Source of the DNA: GWC2-56-14 sp043731355
GTDB taxonomy: Bacteria > Nitrospirota > UBA9217
DNA length: 64,000 bases
NCBI GenBank assembly: GCA_043731355.1
Contig: JAYTJE010000024.1
Span: 3,600 to 67,599, forward strand
Direction of reading: 5' to 3'
The position numbers were made by a program, and so were the translations under genes. The notes below the pieces were generated by a model that searched no databases, was not told the origin of the DNA, and saw only the letters and a list, made by a program, of their open reading frames with translations. This document shows positions 59,501 through 64,000 of this stretch, piece after piece. How positions within the stretch are numbered: the stretch's first letter is position 1; every line of letters starts with the position of its first letter.

Positions 59501-60322
59501 CTACGGCAGCTCGTTGATCAATTTTATCACCGCTTCGTTCCACCCGGCGGGACCGATGCCTTCCGTCCGCACCAGACACGGGATGTCGATCCGGGCATCG
59601 TGCCTGTTGTTTTCTTTTTTAACCAGGACCGGCACGTCGACGCTCAGGAGGAGAGGCAGGTCATTCAGACTGTCGCCGATGCCGATGGTCGTAACGGGTC
59701 CGTCTCTCTGTTCATAGAGCCTTCTCAGGATATTCATTGCCCTGCCCTTATGGTGGTCCCCCATGAAATGGAAGAACCTCCCCTGCGTCCAGCGGAGCCC
59801 CGCGCCCTCGATCTCCCCCAGGAACCGGTCATCAGGCTTGTCAGGAAAAATAAAAGGCTCCTCAAAATCTCTTTGTTTGGCAAGACGGGCTTCTTCAAAG
59901 GTCAGTCCGGTCAATGCGGCAACTTCTCCGGCGCTCATATCGCCAAAACCGCGGACCGCGATCCCGAGGCGATCACGCATTGCGACGAACCGTTTTCGTA
60001 TTTCCCCATAAGGCGAACCCAGGGAGATCACTTCATATCCGTCTTGTTGCTCGCCCGACTCGTGTGCGGGGAAATACCCCTTAGGAAGATAAATTCCCCC
60101 GCCGTTTTCGGAAATAAACGGATGGATATTGTCCAGGCGCTTCCGGTACACCTCGAGCTCCGCACACGTTTTGCTGGAGCAAAGGACCAGCGGAATTTTC
60201 CTCTGCCGTACCAGTTCGAGCGCCGGCCCCGCTTCTTTAAAGGAGTAGGTCCGGGGATGCAGCAAAGTGCCATCCAGATCGGTGACAATTAGCAGGCGTT
60301 GGGAAAAAGTTCGCTCACTCAT
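59501..60322 (-). CDS. Mannosyl-3-phosphoglycerate phosphatase-like HAD hydrolase
   Basis: A 273-residue HAD enzyme. It has DLDGTLLHP (about 15-23), SSKTCAELE, FISENGGGIYLP, then GIGDSLNDLPLL (about 222-233). The cap region (FMGDHHKGRAMNILRR) is that of the MPGP/YedP family, which strips phosphate from mannosyl- or glucosyl-3-phosphoglycerate. It completes a two-step osmolyte route with the GpgS-like gene. The start has a small overlapping frame upstream (60315-60422). Confidence 0.85.
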   Translation of the reverse strand: MSERTFSQRLLIVTDLDGTLLHPRTYSFKEAGPALELVRQRKIPLVLCSSKTCAELEVYRKRLDNIHPFISENGGGIYLPKGYFPAHESGEQQDGYEVISLGSPYGEIRKRFVAMRDRLGIAVRGFGDMSAGEVAALTGLTFEEARLAKQRDFEEPFIFPDKPDDRFLGEIEGAGLRWTQGRFFHFMGDHHKGRAMNILRRLYEQRDGPVTTIGIGDSLNDLPLLLSVDVPVLVKKENNRHDARIDIPCLVRTEGIGPAGWNEAVIKLINELP

Positions 60323-60422
60323 GAAAGTCTTTCTTCTTCGCGATTTTTTTAATACTTTTCCTCAAAGCCTCGGCCAGGCTTTTCGGATGAGGCTGGTATT
60401 CGACAGCGCCGATATTCCTCAT
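60315..60422 (-). CDS. Possible 35-residue peptide upstream of the phosphatase
   Basis: ATG at 60422 with AAGGAA close by, stop TGA at 60315, overlapping the phosphatase ATG. The peptide (VEYQPHPKSLAEALRKSIKK, basic) looks more ordered than random, but it also overlaps the truncated ClC gene. It may be a leftover of the lost ClC tail or a leader. Confidence 0.3.
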   Translation of the reverse strand: MRNIGAVEYQPHPKSLAEALRKSIKKIAKKKDFHE

Positions 60423-61269
60423 TTCCTTCCCATGAGCAACCACGAGTGACGACGACAGTGAGGATGACCAGAATGAAACCTCCCAGAAGCCCCTTGAGAG
60501 GCGGCCATATTTTCAACCGGTGGCTCGTACGCTCGAAAAGACGAAGAAGCTCGATCAGCAGAAGAGAACAGAGTCCGAAAAAGATTCCCGCGGCGCAGAC
60601 CTTGAGGAAGAAAAGGCTGCTGAACAGGGGAACAAACCGGATCGGTTCATGAAAATAGGTGATCCCCAGGGCGGAGGAAACCTGAAACGACACGATGCCC
60701 GCCACAAACGAGGGAAGCAGTACTTCGTAAAGCATGCCGCCGACGAACAGGACCTCGACGCCAAAGATCGCGCCCGCGATCGGCGTACCGAACACCGCGG
60801 CAAAACCGGCGCTGATGCCGCAGATGACCAGTTTTTTCCGGTCCCTGTCGTCGAACCGCAAAAGATCGGAAAATGCCGAAGATACCGCCGCCCCGATCTG
60901 GGCAGCCGGGCCTTCCTTGCCCGCCGATCCTCCGAAAGCGATCATAATGATGGTGGCGACCAGCTTCACCGGAACCACCATGAGCCTGATCTTGCCGGAA
61001 CGCTGATGAACAGCCTCGATGATATTTTCCGTTCCATGCCCCTCGGCATCAGGAGCAAGATACTTGACGGTAAGAGCGGTCATGAATAAGGCAACGGGCA
61101 GCAGCAGGTAATAGTATTGATAACCGCCGGCCGCGGATATGCCGAACCCGAGCGCCTTCAGGAAGACCGTTGTGGACAAGCCCACAAGAATGCCGGCGCA
61201 GGACGCCAGAAAAAGCCATTTTAGGATGCTGGCGAACAACACCGAGCTTTCAAGCACTTTACGTCGCAT
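60349..61269 (-). CDS. ClC-family chloride channel, truncated at the C-terminus
   Basis: A 306-residue protein from the ATG at 61269, with TTGAGGTG upstream. The gating glutamate block is GGSAGKEGPAAQIGA and the first-half helices are intact. The selectivity segment GxFxPxL and the last four to five helices are absent. The protein ends in a non-homologous tail (RGCSWEGNEEYRR). Full ClC proteins have about 400-470 residues, so about 100 or more are missing. It is probably a pseudogene or a decayed gene. Confidence 0.8.
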   Translation of the reverse strand: MRRKVLESSVLFASILKWLFLASCAGILVGLSTTVFLKALGFGISAAGGYQYYYLLLPVALFMTALTVKYLAPDAEGHGTENIIEAVHQRSGKIRLMVVPVKLVATIIMIAFGGSAGKEGPAAQIGAAVSSAFSDLLRFDDRDRKKLVICGISAGFAAVFGTPIAGAIFGVEVLFVGGMLYEVLLPSFVAGIVSFQVSSALGITYFHEPIRFVPLFSSLFFLKVCAAGIFFGLCSLLLIELLRLFERTSHRLKIWPPLKGLLGGFILVILTVVVTRGCSWEGNEEYRRCRIPASSEKPGRGFEEKY

Positions 61270-61310
61270 AATCACCTCAACCTATTCCCTTTTGGATGCT
61301 ATCCCTGACC

Positions 61311-62459
61311 TCAATTTCTTTTTTTTATCTTGAACCATTTTGCCACGAGCAGCGCGGTAAGCGCCGCACTGCAGCTCAGCATGGCGCCCATTTTTGCCGC
61401 CCCCTGGAGGGCAGGGTCAATGAAAGCTTCGCCGGCCACGAACAGCGCGACCGTGAACCCGATTCCTGCAATAATGCCGACCACGAGCAATTCCTTCTTA
61501 TGGACGTTCTTGGGCAACGGAAAACCGAGCCAGACGGCCAGCATTCCCAGCGAAAAGATGCCGATGGTTTTGCCGATGAGCAGAGCAGCCAGCACAAGCC
61601 AGGTCACTGTTCCGACCTGAGAGAATGTGACACCGGCATTCGCGAGCCCAAACGTGAAAAGGCCGAAATCCACGATGATCTTCCATTCATGCTCAAATTG
61701 CTCAAGAGCGGAATGGTCCGCCCGGTCTTCCTCAAAAAAATGCTTTTTCTCCCATGCGGCGTGGGGCAGGAAGGGGACGATAAAAACAAGGGCGAGCGCC
61801 GGATGAAGGTGCGACAGAAACAATCCTGTCCAGGAGAGGCCGCCACCGCAAATAATATACGGCCAGTACGATCTGACACGGGCCCTGCGGAGCATATACG
61901 CCGCAAGCATCCCTATCGCTACCAGTGCCAGCCACCACGGCTCGACCGGCATAAGGGGATTCTGATAAAAGAGCGCGATGATGGCCAAGCCTATGCCGTC
62001 ATCAGCAACGGCCAGAAGAAGGAGGAACGATATTGCAGGATGGTAGCCGCCGAAGATGATCCGCGCGACCAGCCAGGCAAAAGCAATGTCGGTCGCTGTG
62101 GGGATGCCCCAGCCCCGGGAAAGCGCTGTTGTTCCCATGTAATTATTGAGGACGAGATAGACGACAATGGGTCCGAGCACTCCTCCCGCGGTCGCGAGCA
62201 GCGGATTCACCGATCTTTTCAGCGGGTGGAGCTCCCCGCCCGGAAGAAAGCTCTGGGTGATCTCCACGGTCGCAATGCCGAAAAAAAAGACCATGAAAAT
62301 GTCATTGGCAAGGAAATGGAAGGTAAAGGCGCCCCAGTAGGGCTCATGGAGAAATCGCTCGTAGCTCGTGAACGAATAGTTTGACCAGGCCAGCGCGACA
62401 AGGACGCCGATCAGGAGCGGGACGGAAAACTCGCGAAGCAAATTGATGTGCTTTTTCAT
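61311..62459 (-). CDS. nhaA: Na+/H+ antiporter NhaA
   Basis: Inner-membrane antiporter of 382 residues with about 12 helices. The ion-binding aspartates are in AVADDGIGLAIIA (about 163-164 region) and TATDIAFAW. All landmarks of NhaA are present. It removes Na+ in exchange for H+ and fits the osmotic and ionic theme of the region. Confidence 0.95.
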   Translation of the reverse strand: MKKHINLLREFSVPLLIGVLVALAWSNYSFTSYERFLHEPYWGAFTFHFLANDIFMVFFFGIATVEITQSFLPGGELHPLKRSVNPLLATAGGVLGPIVVYLVLNNYMGTTALSRGWGIPTATDIAFAWLVARIIFGGYHPAISFLLLLAVADDGIGLAIIALFYQNPLMPVEPWWLALVAIGMLAAYMLRRARVRSYWPYIICGGGLSWTGLFLSHLHPALALVFIVPFLPHAAWEKKHFFEEDRADHSALEQFEHEWKIIVDFGLFTFGLANAGVTFSQVGTVTWLVLAALLIGKTIGIFSLGMLAVWLGFPLPKNVHKKELLVVGIIAGIGFTVALFVAGEAFIDPALQGAAKMGAMLSCSAALTALLVAKWFKIKKRN

Positions 62460-62527
62460 AGATCGTCTCCGGACACGAACGGTATCGAGGTGCTTTTGCT
62501 ATCGTAACAGCGATGGAGCCGGGATGT

Positions 62528-62561
62528 CAAACAAAAAGGCCGGAAGGTCTCCCTTCCGGCC
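62528..62561 (-). terminator. Intrinsic terminator after acs
   Basis: Perfect 10-bp stem GGCCGGAAGG / CCTTCCGGCC around TCTC, followed on the minus strand by TTTTTGTTTG. It is 33 bp after the stop of the acetyl-CoA synthetase gene, before nhaA. Confidence 0.9.
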
Positions 62562-62593
62562 GGCTGAATCTTATTCAGGTGTCGGGAAAAGAC

Positions 62594-63691
62594 CTACAAC
62601 TTTCCCTTCACCAGGTTGTCCACCACCGACGGATCGGCGAGCGTCGAGGTATCGCCGAGCTCGTCCACCTGGTTGTGCGCGATCTTCCGGAGAATGCGGC
62701 GCATGATCTTGCCGCTCCGCGTCTTCGGCAGGCCGGGCGCGAACTGAAGTTTGTCCGGCGTGGCGATGGGGCCGATGACCGAACGCACGTGACCAGTCAG
62801 GATCTTCTTGAGCTCGTCGGTCGGTTTGTAACCGTCCTTGAGCGTCACGTACACGTAGATGCCTTCGCCCTTGATGTCGTGCGGATACCCGACGACCGCA
62901 GCTTCGGCGACCGCCTCGTGGGAGACCAAAGCGGATTCCACTTCGGCCGTGCCGAGCCGGTGTCCGGACACGTTGATAACATCGTCCACGCGCCCCATGA
63001 GCCAGTAATCTCCGTCCTCGTCCACCCGCGCTCCGTCTCCGGTAAAGTACTTGCCCGGGAACCTGCTGAAGTAAACTTCCTTGATGCGCTTGTTCTCGGG
63101 ATCTCCGTAGGTGCCGCGCAGCATCCCGGGCCAGGGTTTATTGATGACCAGGTACCCGCCCTCGTTGGCGCCCGCCGGCGAACCATCCTCTTTTACCACC
63201 TGGGGCACGACCCCGGGGAAGGGCCTTGTCGCGGAACCCGGTTTTGCCGTTATGGCGCCCGGAAGACCGGTAATCAGGATCCCGCCGGTTTCCGTCTGCC
63301 ACCACGTGTCCACGATCGGCACCGTTTCCTTGCCGATATTCTTGTGGTACCACATCCATGCCTCGGGGTTGATGGGTTCACCCACGCTGCCGAGCACCTT
63401 GATCGAGGACAGGTCGTAGTTATCCACCCACTTCTCGCCTTCTTTCATGAGCGCCCGGATGGCAGTGGGAGCCGTATAGAAGATATTCACCTTGTGCTTG
63501 TCCACAATGTCCCAGAACCTGCCCGGATCGGGATACGTCGGAATGCCTTCGAACATGAGCGACGTGGCCCCGTTCGAGAGGGGACCGTAGAGGATGTAGC
63601 TGTGGCCGGTGACCCAGCCGATGTCGGCCGCACACCAGTACACGTCGTCAGACTTGAGGTCGAAGATCATTTCGTGCGTGAAACTGGTTCC
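62594..63691 (-). CDS. acs: Acetyl-CoA synthetase, C-terminal part (5' end lost at a junction)
   Basis: AMP-forming acetyl-CoA synthetase. The visible 365 residues cover from VYWCADIGW-like YWCAADIGWVTGHSY through IVDTWWQTETGG, YFTGDGARVDEDGDYWLMGRVDD, and SGHRLGTAEVE to the acetylatable lysine in KTRSGKIMRRILRKI. Homology stops sharply upstream of GTSFTHEMIFDL at about 63691. About 280 residues of the N-terminal half are missing. The 100-odd codons that stay open beyond are not Acs. Confidence 0.9.
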   Translation of the reverse strand, partial: GTSFTHEMIFDLKSDDVYWCAADIGWVTGHSYILYGPLSNGATSLMFEGIPTYPDPGRFWDIVDKHKVNIFYTAPTAIRALMKEGEKWVDNYDLSSIKVLGSVGEPINPEAWMWYHKNIGKETVPIVDTWWQTETGGILITGLPGAITAKPGSATRPFPGVVPQVVKEDGSPAGANEGGYLVINKPWPGMLRGTYGDPENKRIKEVYFSRFPGKYFTGDGARVDEDGDYWLMGRVDDVINVSGHRLGTAEVESALVSHEAVAEAAVVGYPHDIKGEGIYVYVTLKDGYKPTDELKKILTGHVRSVIGPIATPDKLQFAPGLPKTRSGKIMRRILRKIAHNQVDELGDTSTLADPSVVDNLVKGKL

Positions 63692-64000
63692 CGGAGGCCT
63701 CCGAGCGGGCTCCGGAAGGCGGTTTGACAGCCACAGTGACAGCCACGGCGGTGCATCTCGGTGGGACGGGATGCAGCCCGTGGACGCGGTGGTTGACGTC
63801 GGGTCGCGCGGTACTACGAATCTCGTAGTCGCCCTTCGTACTCGAGAGGCCGATACGAGCCGCTCCGCACCCATCCCGCCTGAGCCCGAGTTGCTGATCC
63901 TCCTGAGCCTGGCGTCGGGTGAGATGCACGGCCATGCCATTGGTGGCCGACGTCGAGAGCTTCAGCGGCATCCGTGTCGGACCCGGCAGCCTATGCGGCG
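63692..64000 (+). pseudogene. Unrelated end segment with a PadR-like regulator fragment
   Basis: This 310-bp piece does not continue acs. On the plus strand, about 63889-64000 it reads ELLILLSLASGEMHGHAI and then, after a one-base shift, VADVESFSGIRVGPGS, the N-terminal winged helix of a PadR-family regulator. Two frame jumps within 110 bp suggest low-quality sequence or decay. It may come from another genome. Confidence 0.6.
63801..63829 (+). promoter_or_regulatory. Possible promoter and PadR-type operator
   Basis: The inverted repeat ACTACGA-ATC-TCGTAGT (63813-63829) lies about 60 bp before the PadR-like frame. A TTGACG at 63794 and an ACGAAT about 17 bp on could be a promoter overlapped by the repeat. 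PadR regulators commonly repress themselves at such sites. Confidence 0.4.

Overview
The window comes from a Gram-negative bacterium of roughly 57-60 % GC. It carries LPS export genes (lptA, lptB, lptC), an Mla phospholipid transport set, many lipoproteins and multihaem-type periplasmic proteins. The lpt-rpoN-hpf-ptsN-hprK-rapZ-PTS gene order, a CHASE2 cyclase, HD-GYP and GAF sensors, caspase-like lipoproteins, FdhE and a probable selenoprotein all fit a Nitrospirota or Desulfobacterota (former deltaproteobacterial) lineage. That placement is inference from gene content. Nearly every gene is on the minus strand, so transcription runs from high to low coordinates. The exceptions are 46693-47085 and the thioredoxin at 49908-50357.

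Layout: 1-4.5 kb holds the start of lon, then galU and mlaD-mlaF-mlaE. 4.6-7.3 kb holds alr, a small zinc-ribbon protein and a CobD-type aminotransferase. 7.35-18.1 kb is one long cluster read lptC-lptA-lptB-rpoN-hpf-ptsN-hprK-rapZ-EIIA-EIIB-EIIC-EIID-ptsH-ptsI: LPS export, sigma-54 and a complete mannose-type PTS with HPr kinase. 18.2-25.9 kb holds a GAF/PAS sensor, a CbiMQO cobalt/nickel transporter, an Ig-like lipoprotein, dcd and accD. 25.2-30.6 kb is a signalling block: class II cyclic-nucleotide phosphodiesterase, class III cyclase, Crp/Fnr regulator and GAF-HD-GYP protein.

30.5-43.8 kb is a trpEGDCFBA operon whose trpB-trpA junction has been opened by about 6.5 kb of accessory DNA. This island contains two RelE-type toxin genes that are both broken (one truncated, one with two frameshifts), their intact antitoxin genes, two closely related caspase-like lipoproteins, a DUF4384 protein, a four-gene PIN-like/DUF433 cassette, and a HicAB pair. 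The HicAB cassette is bracketed by a 65-bp direct repeat of the 3' end of trpB. Copies of a roughly 145-bp repeat also lie in the island.

44-53 kb holds a type II topoisomerase B subunit, lipoproteins, an M48 protease, thioredoxin, fdhE, a dihaem cytochrome c peroxidase and a VapBC pair. At 53.3-53.9 kb a DsbA-like gene has an in-frame TGA exactly at the first active-site Cys, followed by a bSECIS-like hairpin. It is a strong selenoprotein candidate and, with the trpB island, the most interesting part of the window. 54-62.5 kb looks like an osmoadaptation region: glucosyl-3-phosphoglycerate-synthase-like and mannosylglycerate-synthase-like glycosyltransferases, an MscS-like membrane protein, glycerate kinase, an MPG-phosphatase-like HAD, a truncated ClC channel and NhaA. 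The window ends in an acetyl-CoA synthetase gene that is cut at about 63.69 kb. The last 310 bases look like unrelated DNA with a PadR-like regulator on the plus strand, which suggests an assembly chimera or a rearrangement.
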